DNA of 47,259 bases, from positions 1 to 47,259 of the forward strand of contig BHES01000012.1 of the NCBI GenBank assembly GCA_003864575.1, given 5' to 3'. Positions 29,211-39,268 of this stretch are shown in pieces; the stretch's first letter is position 1; the number at the start of each line of letters is the position of its first letter. Position numbers and translations under genes: made by a program. Below the pieces are notes generated by a model. It was not told the origin of the DNA. It was given only the letters and a program-made list of their open reading frames with translations, and searched no databases. The stretch is from Enterobacterales bacterium (GTDB lineage: Bacteria; Pseudomonadota; Gammaproteobacteria; Enterobacterales; Enterobacteriaceae).

Positions 29211-30311
29211 ATGCGTATCTTAATCATTATTGATGGCTTACCCGGCGGTGGCGCAGAGAAAGTGGTGTTGACATTATGTCAGGGGATGCACAATGTCGGA
29301 ATTAATGTCACGCTTATCTCTCTGCGAGATGTTTGCGATTACTCGATCCCTGAGAATTTAAATTATAAAGTTGTGGCAGATAACTCGCGAACACCCTGGA
29401 GAAAACTCACCGAACTTTCACGCAGGGGAAAACAACTTGATAAAGCCGTATTGGAAATCGAAAATGAGCAGGGCCGTTTTGATTTAATTTTATCAAACTT
29501 GCATAAAACAGATCGAATAGTAAGAAAAAGCCACATTTATTCCTCTGATCGCCTGTGGTTTTGCATCCACGGCATACTTTCCACGACCTATTTAGGCCAC
29601 AGAAAAGGATGGGATCGCTGGAATAAACGTCGAAAAATGGCAAGTGTTTATCAAAATAAGAATATTGTCGCCGTTTCAAAAGCAGTGGGAGTAGATTTAG
29701 AAAGGAATATCCTGGCCAGCCCTCGTCATTTAAAAGTGATTAACAATCCTTTTAACATTGTGGAAATAGAGGAGTTAGCGAGTCATCCTTGCGACATGGC
29801 GGGCCAGGAATATTTGCTGCATGTAGGACGGTTCCATATTCAGAAGAGGCATGACCGTCTCCTTGAAGCCTATGCGAAAAGCGGCTTGCAAGTTCCTCTG
29901 GTATTAATTGGCACCGGAAATGAAAGCTATATTGATGAAATCAAGGCACTCGCGACGAAACTCAGGATTGACGATCGCGTAATATTCGCCGGTTTTAAAG
30001 CCAATCCTTTCCCCTATATTAAACATGCAAAACAACTCATCATGAGTTCTGATAGTGAGGGGTTTGGGAATGTCCTGGTAGAGTCACTCATCTGCGGAAC
30101 ACCTATTGTCAGTACAGCCTGCCCTGGCGGGCCGATAGAGATACTGGAAAATACAGGAATGCACCGCGGACTGGCAGAGGTCAATGCCGATTCACTGAGC
30201 CAGAAAATAATTGAAGTTTATAATAACCCACCCGTTATTGACAAAGATTTGCTCAAAATTTACGAGATCAGCTATATTTGCGAAAAATATAAAGCTCTCA
30301 TGAATTGCTAA
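29211..30311 (+). CDS. wabH: LPS core glycosyltransferase WabH-like (GlcNAc transferase)
   Basis: A 366-residue GT4 protein: IIIDGLPGGGAEKVVLTL, CIHGILSTTYLG, LLHVGRFHIQKRHDRLLEAY, IFAGFKANPFPYIKHA, SDSEGFGNVLVESLICGTPIVST. In Klebsiella WabH adds N-acetylglucosamine to the galacturonic acid placed by WabG, and WabN then deacetylates it; all three homologues lie within 5 kb here. It starts two bases after wabG and ends the waaQ-wabG-wabH transcript before a terminator. The exact donor is inferred from gene context. Confidence 0.78.
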   Translation: MRILIIIDGLPGGGAEKVVLTLCQGMHNVGINVTLISLRDVCDYSIPENLNYKVVADNSRTPWRKLTELSRRGKQLDKAVLEIENEQGRFDLILSNLHKTDRIVRKSHIYSSDRLWFCIHGILSTTYLGHRKGWDRWNKRRKMASVYQNKNIVAVSKAVGVDLERNILASPRHLKVINNPFNIVEIEELASHPCDMAGQEYLLHVGRFHIQKRHDRLLEAYAKSGLQVPLVLIGTGNESYIDEIKALATKLRIDDRVIFAGFKANPFPYIKHAKQLIMSSDSEGFGNVLVESLICGTPIVSTACPGGPIEILENTGMHRGLAEVNADSLSQKIIEVYNNPPVIDKDLLKIYEISYICEKYKALMNC

Positions 30312-30320
30312 TAACAGATA

Positions 30321-30348
30321 AGAAAAGGCGGATAACCCGCCTTTTCTT
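30321..30348. terminator. Terminator between wabH and the convergent GT9 gene
   Basis: The stem AAAAGGCGG / CCGCCTTTT (short ATAAC loop) with a T-rich tail starts ten bases after the wabH stop. It is A-rich on the other side, so it can also serve the minus-strand GT9 gene whose stop codon touches it. Confidence 0.8.
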
Positions 30349-31364
30349 TATTTGATGCTCAGGAGTGAGTCCCAAACTTCATCGACGGAAATATCCATAC
30401 ATTCACCGCTAGGCGTTTGCATTATCCTATATTGGCCTGACCACGGATGCCATGCATCGGGATCGGTATCACCAAAAAACACCACCAGGTTCTTTTGCAG
30501 TGCCGATGCCAAATGCATTTGACCACCATCGCTACAAAGTATCGTATTACATTGTGCAAACCCGCCAATGAGCTCACGTACGGAAGCCGTGGGGTAAAGC
30601 GCCACTCTTTCATTCGCACAGAGTTTAATCAGTTCTTCGGCACGGGCCTGATCACCAATATCATCAGGAGATAATGTTCCCTGCGGTGACCAGAAGATCA
30701 AAACACCTCGATGATTTCCGACCGTCATGCGCTGAATAATTTCCGCATAATACTCAAGGGACCAACGCCGCTTAGGACTGCGACTACTGATGTGCACACC
30801 GTAAATGTCGTCACAGCCGGGTAATAATCTCTCACGCTTTTGCTTAGCCAAGAGAAGTTCATCTGAGTCAGGAAAAACGTTAACGTCGGGAATAGTGATA
30901 TTATCTTGCGTAATAGATTTTATATAACTGAATGTCTTCTCAACCTGATGCTTCCCTGAAAAATCTTTTTCAGAATAAGGCGATGTGATATTCTTATCTC
31001 CTAAATCCGCGCCAATAATATTTTTCACACCGGCCATGCGAGCCATTCTTAAACTATATTTACAAGGAGTGGGGTTAGCAAGAATTGCAGCATCGAACCG
31101 AATAGCTCTCAATTTTATAAAAATTGCAGCCCGTTCCAAATATACGCCTAGCGCTGTCTGATTCTTTGCACGGTGCTTAGCTTTCTTATAAACATAAGTA
31201 CGATGAATGTGGGGATTATTCCTAATGACATCCTGGCTGACCGAATTAATCAACAAATAGACATTAGCATCGGGATAGGCTTTTTTTACGCCTTCGATAA
31301 GTGGCGTGGTACAGACTAAATCACCAATATTATCTCGTCGAATAATCAATATATTTTTCATCAT
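30348..31364 (-). CDS. GT9 (heptosyltransferase) family protein
   Basis: A 338-residue GT9 protein with the N-terminal NILIIRRDNIGDLVCTTPLIEGVKKAYP and the donor-site motifs GVHISSRSPKRRWS and CSDGGQMHLASALQKNLVVFFG. It is the fifth GT9 member in the locus and stands alone on the minus strand between convergent wabH and divergent waaA. A role in adding another heptose to the core is likely, but neither donor nor acceptor can be read. AT-rich codon use compared with waaA and waaE suggests it is part of the variable, exchanged portion of the locus. The start may be the second methionine. Confidence 0.75.
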   Translation of the reverse strand: MMKNILIIRRDNIGDLVCTTPLIEGVKKAYPDANVYLLINSVSQDVIRNNPHIHRTYVYKKAKHRAKNQTALGVYLERAAIFIKLRAIRFDAAILANPTPCKYSLRMARMAGVKNIIGADLGDKNITSPYSEKDFSGKHQVEKTFSYIKSITQDNITIPDVNVFPDSDELLLAKQKRERLLPGCDDIYGVHISSRSPKRRWSLEYYAEIIQRMTVGNHRGVLIFWSPQGTLSPDDIGDQARAEELIKLCANERVALYPTASVRELIGGFAQCNTILCSDGGQMHLASALQKNLVVFFGDTDPDAWHPWSGQYRIMQTPSGECMDISVDEVWDSLLSIK

Positions 31365-31400
31365 AGTTCCATCAAAATCATCATTATTTTCTCATCACTC

Positions 31401-31672
31401 ACGTTGATAGTGATGTCAGGCGGCCACCCTTCCCTCAATGGAATAGTACTATCCTTGATAAACTTAATAAAGCTTATGGACAGAAGGAGACTCCCGGTTT
31501 GTCACTCAAATATTCACAGCGATAACGGTGGCTCAATCGAGCCGTCGTTTGTGCTCACAGTCGCAGACAACTTGTGGTTAAAGGTCAGTATCTGTCTTTT
31601 GCAGATAGCGATGGCTCTTTCTGGCCTGTTATGTACAAGACACTGTTAGACATGGCAGGGCTAAATACTTAG
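31401..31672 (+). pseudogene. Remnant of a GT2 family glycosyltransferase gene
   Basis: No intact frame exists, but the three plus-strand frames contain, in the right order, pieces of a GT-A N-terminal domain: ILDKLNKAYGQ, then LPVCHSNIHSDNGGS (the HxxNGG motif before the SAARN box), then KGQYLSFADSD...PVMYKTLLDMA from 31580 to a stop at 31670-31672 (the GxYxxFxDSDD metal-binding region). At least two frameshifts and loss of both ends are needed. This explains most of the 342-base gap before waaA. Confidence rests on motif order and spacing. Confidence 0.6.
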
Positions 31673-31706
31673 AATCCTAGTTCTACTCTAGATTATTACG
31701 GATGTT

Positions 31707-32984
31707 ATGTTGCAAACGCTGTATACCGTACTGATATACCTTATTCAGCCCCTTATCTGGATCCGTTTACTTTTACGTAGCCGAAAATCACCCGCCTACC
31801 GTAAACGCTGGGCTGAACGCTATGGCTTTTGCAAAGGAAAAGTCGTTCCTGGCGGTATCATGCTGCATTCCGTTTCGGTTGGCGAAACCCTGGCGGCTAT
31901 CCCGCTGGTACGTGCGCTACGTCACCGCTATCCTTCATTACCCATCACTGTCACAACGATGACCCCGACGGGTTCTGAGCGCGTGCAGTCAGCTTTCGGC
32001 AAAGATGTACACCATGTCTATCTGCCTTATGATCTGGTTGGTTCGGTTAACCGTTTCCTCGATCAGGTGAACCCCAAGCTCGTTATCATCATGGAAACAG
32101 AGCTGTGGCCTAACCTGATCAGTGCATTGCATAAGCGCGAAATTCCTTTAGTGATCGCCAATGCACGCCTGTCGGAGCGCTCAGCTAAAGGGTATAAAAA
32201 ACTTGGCGAATTCATCCGTAAGATTTTGCAACGCATCACGCTGATTGCCGCGCAAAATGAAGAAGATGGCGCTCGCTTCATTTCGCTTGGTCTTAAACGC
32301 AATCAACTCGCCGTCACCGGCAGCCTGAAGTTTGACATCTCAGTGACGCCAGAACTGGCAGCTAAAGCCATTGCGCTACGCAGCCAGTGGGCATCGCGGC
32401 GTCAGGTATGGATTGCGACTAGCACCCACGAAGGCGAAGAAACATTGCTGCTTGAAGCACATAAAACGCTGCTGAGATCTTTTCCTAACCTGTTGCTGAT
32501 TCTGGTGCCTCGTCATCCCGAGCGCTTCGCTGTGGCACGCGAGTTAACACAAAAAACAGGTCTCACCTTTATCCAGCGCAGCACTGGTGAAGTCCCTTCT
32601 GCGGCAACGCAGGTGGTGGTCGGTGACACCATGGGCGAGCTAATGCTTCTGTATGGTATTGCCGACCTGGCATTTGTGGGGGGAAGTCTGGTGGAGCGCG
32701 GAGGACATAATCCTCTGGAAGCTGCTGCCCATGCAATTCCAGTACTAATGGGGCCGCATACAATAAACTTCAAAGATATTTGCGCCAAACTGGCCAAGGC
32801 CGATGGGCTGATCACCGTCACAGATGCCACATCTCTGGTAAAAGAAATTTCCACGTTGCTGACTGATGAAGACTATCGACTCTATTATGGTCGCCATGCC
32901 GTTGAAGTACTTCGCCAGAATCAGGGCGCCTTACAGCGTCTTCTGCACTTGCTGGAGCCTTATCTGCCGCAACGGAGCCACTGA
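31707..32984 (+). CDS. waaA: 3-deoxy-D-manno-octulosonic acid transferase WaaA (KdtA)
   Basis: This GT30 enzyme adds the Kdo residues to lipid IVA at the inner membrane and is essential for making Kdo2-lipid A. The 425-residue protein has an N-terminal membrane anchor ([22 protein letters not shown]), the acceptor-domain motif [26 protein letters not shown], and the CMP-Kdo site motif [19 protein letters not shown]. Its TGA shares one base with the waaE ATG. Its promoter must lie in the region of the decayed GT2 gene. Confidence 0.96.
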   Translation: MLQTLYTVLIYLIQPLIWIRLLLRSRKSPAYRKRWAERYGFCKGKVVPGGIMLHSVSVGETLAAIPLVRALRHRYPSLPITVTTMTPTGSERVQSAFGKDVHHVYLPYDLVGSVNRFLDQVNPKLVIIMETELWPNLISALHKREIPLVIANARLSERSAKGYKKLGEFIRKILQRITLIAAQNEEDGARFISLGLKRNQLAVTGSLKFDISVTPELAAKAIALRSQWASRRQVWIATSTHEGEETLLLEAHKTLLRSFPNLLLILVPRHPERFAVARELTQKTGLTFIQRSTGEVPSAATQVVVGDTMGELMLLYGIADLAFVGGSLVERGGHNPLEAAAHAIPVLMGPHTINFKDICAKLAKADGLITVTDATSLVKEISTLLTDEDYRLYYGRHAVEVLRQNQGALQRLLHLLEPYLPQRSH

Positions 32985-33754
32985 TGAACGAAAAAAAACG
33001 CCTTTCGGTGGTTCTGATCACTCGCAACGAAGCGGATCTGCTGACTGATTGTCTTCGCTCTGTTTCCTGGGCAGATGAAATTATCGTGCTCGACTCCGGC
33101 AGCACCGATGCCACAAAAGAGATAGCTGAGCAGTTTGGAGCGAAGTTTTACCAAAACCTCGACTGGCAGGGCTTTGGAAAACAACGACAACTCGCACAAC
33201 GCTATGCAACTGGCGACGTAATTTTGATGATCGATGCGGACGAACGTGTTTCGCCGGAACTGCGTCAGTCGATAGAATCAGCCTTACCCTCTATCAGTCA
33301 CCATACCGTTTACAGCCTGGGCCGACTCAATTTGTTCCTGGGCCGTTTTATGCGCCACAGCGGCTGGTATCCTGATCGCGTTAACCGTCTCTACAGTGCC
33401 GCGCATTTTCATTTCAATGATGATCTGGTTCATGAATCACTGGAAACCGGTCGCGCAAAGATCATTGCCCTGAAAGGTGATCTGCAGCATCTAACTTGCC
33501 GTAATTTCTTCGAATTTCAGCGAAAACAGCTGAATTATGCCGAGGCATGGGCGCAACAACGTCATCAACAAGGACGTCGCTGTAGCTTTTTCTCCATTCT
33601 CAGCCATACCTTTGGCGCATTTTTTAAAACCTGGGTACTGCGAACGGGCTTTCTCGATGGGAAACAAGGTTTGATCCTGGCAGGCGTCAACGCGCAATAT
33701 ACCTTTAACAAATATGCCGCCCTGTGGGCGCTGAGTCACCAACTGCAGAAGTGA
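32984..33754 (+). CDS. waaE: LPS core beta-1,4-glucosyltransferase WaaE
   Basis: This GT2 enzyme adds glucose to heptose I of the inner core in Klebsiella, Serratia and relatives; it is also called KdtX. The 256-residue protein has [30 protein letters not shown], the metal-binding MIDADERVS, and the basic C-terminal half with [11 protein letters not shown]. It overlaps waaA by one base and is followed after six bases by coaD, the order known from Klebsiella and Serratia. Confidence 0.93.
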   Translation: MNEKKRLSVVLITRNEADLLTDCLRSVSWADEIIVLDSGSTDATKEIAEQFGAKFYQNLDWQGFGKQRQLAQRYATGDVILMIDADERVSPELRQSIESALPSISHHTVYSLGRLNLFLGRFMRHSGWYPDRVNRLYSAAHFHFNDDLVHESLETGRAKIIALKGDLQHLTCRNFFEFQRKQLNYAEAWAQQRHQQGRRCSFFSILSHTFGAFFKTWVLRTGFLDGKQGLILAGVNAQYTFNKYAALWALSHQLQK

Positions 33755-34240
<486 letters not shown>

Positions 34241-34248
34241 GACTAAGC

Positions 34249-35058
34249 TCAACGCTGGCACTGCGGACAGAAGAACGTGGTTCGCTGAGCCTGTTTCACG
34301 CTCAGTATCGGCGTACCGCAAGCCCTGCAGGGCTCCCCGGCACGTCCATATACCTGCAATTCCTGCGCAAAATACCCCGGCTTACCGTCAGACTGCAGGA
34401 AATCACGCAGCGTAGTTCCCCCCTGCTCAATTGAACGTAAAAGCACCGCTTTGATTGTCACGACCAGCAATGACACTTCATCATATGTCAGGCTATTGGT
34501 AGGGCGTTCCGGGGATATACCGGCGACAAACAGTGATTCACTGGCATAGATATTTCCCACTCCAACGACCATTTTATTGTCCATCAACCAGGGTTTCACC
34601 GGCGATTTCTTGCTGCGCGATTTCTCAAACAGATAATCAGCAGAGAAATCCTCACTCAGCGGTTCAGGCCCAAGGTGGGCCAGTACGCTACTGGCCTCTA
34701 AATCTTCACACCACAGCCAGGCACCAAAACGTCGCGGGTCGGTATAACGCAGCACATAGCCGCTTTCCATGACCAGATCAACGTGATCATGTTTCCCCGC
34801 CTCGCTCTCTTCACGCAACATCCGCAAGCTACCAGACATTCCGAGATGGATGATGATCCATCCGGCTTTCAGTTCGATAAGCAGATACTTCGCCCGCCGC
34901 TGAACGCTGAGCACCGGCTGATCGCTCAGAGCCATGATTTCCTGTGAAACCGGCCAGCGCAGACGGGAATTACGCACTATGGCATGAACAATGGTATGTC
35001 CGGCAAGGTAAGGCTCAATGCCTCTTCGACTGGTTTCCACTTCGGGCAGTTCTGGCAT
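34249..35058 (-). CDS. mutM: Formamidopyrimidine-DNA glycosylase
   Basis: This base-excision repair enzyme removes 8-oxoguanine and formamidopyrimidines and nicks the AP site. The 269-residue protein begins PELPEVE (Pro at position 2 is the Schiff-base nucleophile, Glu the partner), contains the helix-two-turn-helix with [14 protein letters not shown], and ends in the DNA-binding zinc finger [29 protein letters not shown] ribosome site precedes the ATG. It lies downstream of rpmBG, with a terminator between. Confidence 0.97.
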   Translation of the reverse strand: MPELPEVETSRRGIEPYLAGHTIVHAIVRNSRLRWPVSQEIMALSDQPVLSVQRRAKYLLIELKAGWIIIHLGMSGSLRMLREESEAGKHDHVDLVMESGYVLRYTDPRRFGAWLWCEDLEASSVLAHLGPEPLSEDFSADYLFEKSRSKKSPVKPWLMDNKMVVGVGNIYASESLFVAGISPERPTNSLTYDEVSLLVVTIKAVLLRSIEQGGTTLRDFLQSDGKPGYFAQELQVYGRAGEPCRACGTPILSVKQAQRTTFFCPQCQR

Positions 35059-35142
35059 GATTTCTCCTACAGAACGTCAAGACAGGCGTGCGGGATAAAC
35101 CGCGGTAATACCTAAGAGTACGGATACTCAGAAAACTGGCAA

Positions 35143-35172
35143 TAAAAAACCCGGCCGGAGCCGGGTTTTTAT
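35143..35172 (-). terminator. Terminator after rpmG
   Basis: The perfect stem CCCGGC / GCCGGG with a CGGA loop is flanked by A-run and T-run and follows the rpmG stop on the minus strand. It lies between rpmBG and mutM, so mutM is read either by partial read-through or from its own promoter. Confidence 0.85.
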
Positions 35173-35185
35173 TAGTCCACTAAAA

Positions 35186-35356
<171 letters not shown>

Positions 35357-35364
35357 TCAGTTCC

Positions 35365-35658
<294 letters not shown>

Positions 35659-35669
35659 TCAGGCTTTTA

Positions 35670-35761
35670 GAGCCCATCTCAGCAAACTCCACTGAGAACC
35701 GACTCACTGTCGTCGGGTAAAAAACCAATTCATCAGGTATGAAACCTGCTGAGATAGGCTC
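35670..35761 (-). promoter_or_regulatory. Large structured RNA leader upstream of rpmB
   Basis: Two 15-base arms (35670-35684 and 35747-35761) are inverted repeats of each other. In the minus-strand transcript they pair completely: 14 Watson-Crick pairs and one U-G wobble. On the plus strand the same position is a C-A mismatch, which fits an RNA read in the rpmB direction. Inside the long stem lie a CCGAC/GTCGG hairpin (35699-35716) and an AGGT/ACCT hairpin next to arm two. The fold would end about 70 bases before the rpmB start. No ribosome site lies inside it. I do not know a named family for it. Confidence 0.55.
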
Positions 35762-35868
35762 TTAACGCCAAACCCAAGATTCTCAAAGGTGGCGTAGTAT
35801 ACGCTCTGTAGCGTAAGTGCTCAAGTCCCGAACAGCTAAAGATCCTCAAGGATCTTCAAAAAAGAACT

Positions 35869-36549
35869 CTATATCCAACCGCGCTCGGCAAAAGAGACCG
35901 TTTCTCCGTGACCTATGACTAAATGGTCAAGCACACGAATACCCAACAGTTGGCAGGCTTTTATTATCTGCTCGGTCACCCGAATGTCCATTGCGCTGGG
36001 TTCAGACACGCCGGACGGGTGATTATGCGCCAGAATGATAGCTGCCGCATTAACCTTCAGCGCCTCGCGAACAATTTCGCGGGGATGAATTTCTACGCTG
36101 CTAATGGTACCAGCAAACATCTCCTCATGGCGAATAACGCGGTGTTGATTGTCGAGAAAAAGTACCAAAAACACCTCCCTTTCGCGGTAAGCGAGAATAT
36201 TTTGCAGGTATTGCTGGATTATTGCCGGGCTCAGCAGCGCACTTTCACTGGAAAGACGGCAGGCATGACACCGTCTGGACAGTTCTGACACCGCAGAAAG
36301 TTGCCCGTATTTCACCATACCAAGGCCTTTTATGGCCTTTGTATCTTCAAACTCCGCCGACATAAGACGATGCAGCGAGCCAAAGTGTTCAAGCATATTC
36401 TCAGCCAGTTTCATCACATTGAGGCCACGTCCTCCCGTACGCAGAAAAATGGCCAATAACTCGATATCCGATAGCGCCCGGGCGCCAAATTTTAGTAATT
36501 TCTCTCTTGGCGCAAGATCTCCCTGCCAGATATCCTTATTCTTTTTCAC
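35869..36549 (-). CDS. radC: RadC family protein (JAB/MPN metalloprotein)
   Basis: A 226-residue RadC/YicR protein. An N-terminal helix-hairpin-helix region ([22 protein letters not shown]...[12 protein letters not shown]) is followed by the MPN+/JAB domain with the metal motif E...[14 protein letters not shown], all ligands present. The name comes from an old repair assignment later withdrawn; the molecular function is unknown. I take the GTG at 36549 as start because AAGGAG lies seven bases upstream; an ATG at 36573 is the alternative. It is divergent from coaBC. Confidence 0.92.
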   Translation of the reverse strand: MKKNKDIWQGDLAPREKLLKFGARALSDIELLAIFLRTGGRGLNVMKLAENMLEHFGSLHRLMSAEFEDTKAIKGLGMVKYGQLSAVSELSRRCHACRLSSESALLSPAIIQQYLQNILAYREREVFLVLFLDNQHRVIRHEEMFAGTISSVEIHPREIVREALKVNAAAIILAHNHPSGVSEPSAMDIRVTEQIIKACQLLGIRVLDHLVIGHGETVSFAERGWI

Positions 36550-36728
36550 ACGCGCTCCTTGTAGCGGCCACATACTGTCACATCCCGCTATCGGTGCATT
36601 TGCCGCTTTTCATCCTTGCGAGGCATCGCGCAAAAAAATTAATTATCTACCATTGGACCGTGCCAGATGCTGTCATCAAACGGCATTATGCTAAAATGAC
36701 GCTTCTTTCGGCTTAGAATCGGACAATC

Positions 36729-37946
36729 ATGATGACGGGGATCTCCGGCAAACATATTGTGCTCGGTGTCAGCGGCGGCATTGCTGCTTATAAAGCACCA
36801 GAGCTGGTACGCCGCTTACGCGACAGGGGCGCTGAGGTGCGGGTGGTTATGACCAGCGCAGCGAAATCCTTTATTACTCCGCTCAGTCTGCAGGCGGTAT
36901 CCGGATATCCGGTATCCGATGACCTGCTCGACCCTGCGGCCGAAGCGGCCATGGGACATATTGAGTTGGGTAAGTGGGCCGACCTGGTACTGATTGCACC
37001 GGCAACCGCAGATTTGCTTGCCCGCATGGCCGCAGGTATGGCTAATGATTTGCTTACGACCGTCTGTCTGGCGACCGCAGCTCCGATTGCCGTGGTTCCT
37101 GCCATGAACCAACAAATGTATCGCGCAGCAGCCACGCAGGAAAACCTGCAACGTCTGGCCAGTCGCGGCACGCTGTTATGGGGCCCGGATAGCGGCAGTC
37201 AGGCCTGTGGCGACGTCGGTCCCGGCCGGATGCTCGATCCCTTAGTCATTGTGGAAATGGCAAATGAGTATTTTGCTCCGCGCCGCGACCTCGCTCATCT
37301 AAATATCATGATAACGGCTGGCCCAACCCGTGAAGCACTGGATCCGGTAAGGTTCATCACAAACCACAGCTCGGGGAAAATGGGATTTGCGGTGGCCAAA
37401 GCAGCGGCAGATCGGGGCGCTCACGTCACGCTGATTGCAGGGCCGGTAACACAACCAACGCCCGCCAATGTCACGCGAATAGACGTTGAAAGCGCACTCG
37501 ACATGCAACGCGCAGTGCAGGCCAGCATCACGTCTCAGCAGATTTTTATCTCCTGCGCGGCGGTGGCGGATTATCGTGCAGAAGTGATTGCCGATGAGAA
37601 AATCAAAAAGCAAGGCGATGAAATTACACTAAAATTGGTGAAAAACCCTGACATTGTGGCTGGTGTCGGCGCAATGAAAAGCCATCGTCCCTACGTCGTC
37701 GGGTTTGCCGCAGAAACCCAGAATGTGGAAGAATACGCACGGCAAAAACGGATCCGTAAAAATTTGGACCTGATATGCGCTAACGACGTTTCCCTTGCAG
37801 GGCATGGTTTCAATAGTGATACCAATGCGTTGCAGCTCTTTTGGCAAGATGGAGAGGCTGTTTTACCGCTCAGCGATAAAACGCTCCTTGGCCAACGTTT
37901 ACTCGATGAGATAGTCAGCCGTTATGATGAAAACCATAGACATTAA
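36729..37946 (+). CDS. coaBC: Bifunctional phosphopantothenoylcysteine decarboxylase / phosphopantothenate-cysteine ligase
   Basis: This enzyme makes 4'-phosphopantetheine from 4'-phosphopantothenate, cysteine and CTP, in CoA synthesis (old name Dfp). The N-terminal CoaC domain (residues 1-190) is a flavoprotein with [10 protein letters not shown], the active-site region of [10 protein letters not shown] and [18 protein letters not shown] (with the catalytic Cys). The C-terminal CoaB domain has [25 protein letters not shown] and [17 protein letters not shown]. At 405 residues it matches E. coli. The end overlaps the dut start by 23 bases. Confidence 0.97.
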   Translation: MMTGISGKHIVLGVSGGIAAYKAPELVRRLRDRGAEVRVVMTSAAKSFITPLSLQAVSGYPVSDDLLDPAAEAAMGHIELGKWADLVLIAPATADLLARMAAGMANDLLTTVCLATAAPIAVVPAMNQQMYRAAATQENLQRLASRGTLLWGPDSGSQACGDVGPGRMLDPLVIVEMANEYFAPRRDLAHLNIMITAGPTREALDPVRFITNHSSGKMGFAVAKAAADRGAHVTLIAGPVTQPTPANVTRIDVESALDMQRAVQASITSQQIFISCAAVADYRAEVIADEKIKKQGDEITLKLVKNPDIVAGVGAMKSHRPYVVGFAAETQNVEEYARQKRIRKNLDLICANDVSLAGHGFNSDTNALQLFWQDGEAVLPLSDKTLLGQRLLDEIVSRYDENHRH

Positions 37947-38382
37947 AATCCTCGATCCGCGTATCGGTTCGACTTTTCCATTACCGGCTTACGCCACTCC
38001 AGGTTCCGCCGGGCTTGATCTACGCGCCTGCCTTGATACAGCCGTGGAATTAAAACCAGGCGAAACGACCCTGTTACCTACGGGTCTGGCTATTCATATC
38101 GGGGATGCTAATCTGGCGGCGGTTATTTTGCCGCGCTCGGGTCTCGGTCATAAACATGGTGTAGTGTTAGGCAATCTGGTGGGTCTGATTGACTCGGATT
38201 ATCAGGGCCAACTGATGGTTTCCGTGTGGAACCGCGGCCAGACAACCTTCATCATTGAGCCCGGCGAACGTATTGCCCAAATGGTCTTCGTGCCAGTTGT
38301 TCAAGCCGAATTCAATCTGGTTGAAGACTTTGAAAGCAGCGAACGTGGCGAAGGTGGCTTTGGCCATTCAGGACGCCAATAA
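37924..38382 (+). CDS. dut: Deoxyuridine 5'-triphosphate nucleotidohydrolase
   Basis: This enzyme hydrolyses dUTP to dUMP and pyrophosphate, keeping uracil out of DNA and feeding dTMP synthesis. The 152-residue trimeric dUTPase shows all five family motifs: [41 protein letters not shown] and the C-terminal arm [11 protein letters not shown]. It overlaps the end of coaBC, as in E. coli, so the two are coupled. Confidence 0.98.
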   Translation: MMKTIDIKILDPRIGSTFPLPAYATPGSAGLDLRACLDTAVELKPGETTLLPTGLAIHIGDANLAAVILPRSGLGHKHGVVLGNLVGLIDSDYQGQLMVSVWNRGQTTFIIEPGERIAQMVFVPVVQAEFNLVEDFESSERGEGGFGHSGRQ

Positions 38383-38386
38383 GAAC

Positions 38387-38423
38387 CTGTTCAGCACCGC
38401 GCTCTAGTCGCGGTACTGAACAG
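38387..38423 (+). terminator. Hairpin after dut, probable terminator
   Basis: An eight-base perfect stem (CTGTTCAG / CTGAACAG) continues, after a two-base internal mismatch, into CCGCG / CGCGG around a seven-base loop. It begins four bases after the dut stop. The following T-tract is poor (ATCCTTAT), so termination may be partial, with slmA read through. Confidence 0.55.
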
Positions 38424-38450
38424 ATCCTTATCACTACCAGGCCACATTGT

Positions 38451-38514
38451 AATACCCACGCCAGTAACATTGCGGATAGCTGCCACCCTGGCAGCTTCTG
38501 CTACGAAGGGTATT
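38451..38514. repeat. Palindromic unit between dut and slmA
   Basis: Seven-base termini AATACCC / GGGTATT enclose a perfect hairpin, AGCTGCCA-CCC-TGGCAGCT (38478-38496). The layout (short terminal inverted repeats around a central palindrome, 64 bases) resembles small dispersed enterobacterial repeats, but I cannot match it to a named family, and only one copy is in the window. Confidence 0.4.
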
Positions 38515-38605
38515 GAACTAATAAGCCGCAGGATCGCTATGATTCATGCGGCAAGCGTGTGGCCTCTTATGTTTTAAGCCGTTTTTAGCAAGGGTCTATT
38601 CAGAC

Positions 38606-39202
38606 ATGGCAGAAAAAGAAACTACCAAAAGGAACCGGCGTGAGGAGATTTTGCAGGCGTTAGCGCAAATGCTCCAATCCAGCGATGGAAGCCAGAGGAT
38701 CACTACGGCAAAGCTTGCCGCCAATGTTGGGGTATCTGAAGCTGCACTTTACCGTCATTTTCCCAGTAAAACGCGGATGTTCGATAGCCTGATTGAGTTT
38801 ATCGAAGACAGTTTGATCACCCGTATTAACCTGATTTTGCAGGACGAGAAGGACACGCTGAACAGACTTCGTCTGATCCTGCTGCTTATTCTTGGTTTTG
38901 CGGAGCGCAATCCTGGCCTGACTCGTATCATGACCGGCCATGCCTTGATGTTTGAACAGGACAGGCTTCAGGGACGTATCAATCAGTTGTTTGAGCGCAT
39001 TGAGGTGCAGTTAAGGCAAGTGCTGCGGGAGAAGAAAATGCGTGAAGGCAGCGGTTATACCTATGATGAAACGCTGTTGGCAAGCCAGTTGCTGGCGTAT
39101 TGCGAAGGTATGCTGTCACGATTTGTCCGGTCAGAATTTAAATACCGCCCAACGCAAGATTTCGAAACTCGTTGGCCGCTGATAGCTTCTCAATTGCAGT
39201 AA
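38606..39202 (+). CDS. slmA: Nucleoid occlusion factor SlmA
   Basis: This TetR-fold DNA-binding protein stops FtsZ ring assembly over the nucleoid by binding SBS sites and the FtsZ tail. The 198-residue product has the N-terminal helix-turn-helix ([30 protein letters not shown]) and the conserved helical C-terminus. The frame opens at 38546, but the ATG at 38606 has AAGGGT upstream and gives [16 protein letters not shown], the family start. It follows dut on the same strand. Confidence 0.96.
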   Translation: MAEKETTKRNRREEILQALAQMLQSSDGSQRITTAKLAANVGVSEAALYRHFPSKTRMFDSLIEFIEDSLITRINLILQDEKDTLNRLRLILLLILGFAERNPGLTRIMTGHALMFEQDRLQGRINQLFERIEVQLRQVLREKKMREGSGYTYDETLLASQLLAYCEGMLSRFVRSEFKYRPTQDFETRWPLIASQLQ

Positions 39203-39234
39203 ATCGCAGCAAGTTAATGCACTGTACTACCGAG

Positions 39235-39262
39235 AAAAAAGGGCCTTCCGGCCCTTTTCTTT
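39235..39262. terminator. Terminator between slmA and the convergent GDYXXLXY gene
   Basis: The stem AAAAGGGCC / GGCCCTTTT with a TTCC loop and a T-rich tail lies 33 bases after slmA. Its A/T symmetry allows it to act in both directions. Confidence 0.85.
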
Positions 39263-39268
39263 TCATGT

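Noticed and set aside
31404-31649. Possible 81-codon plus-strand gene before waaA
   Set aside because: The frame mixes in- and out-of-frame pieces of a GT2 glycosyltransferase; the conserved residues continue in another frame, so it is a remnant and not a gene.
35839-35856. Terminator of radC (AAGATCC/GGATCTT hairpin)
   Set aside because: The hairpin is real, but on the minus strand the T-run comes before it instead of after it, so it does not fit an intrinsic terminator for radC.
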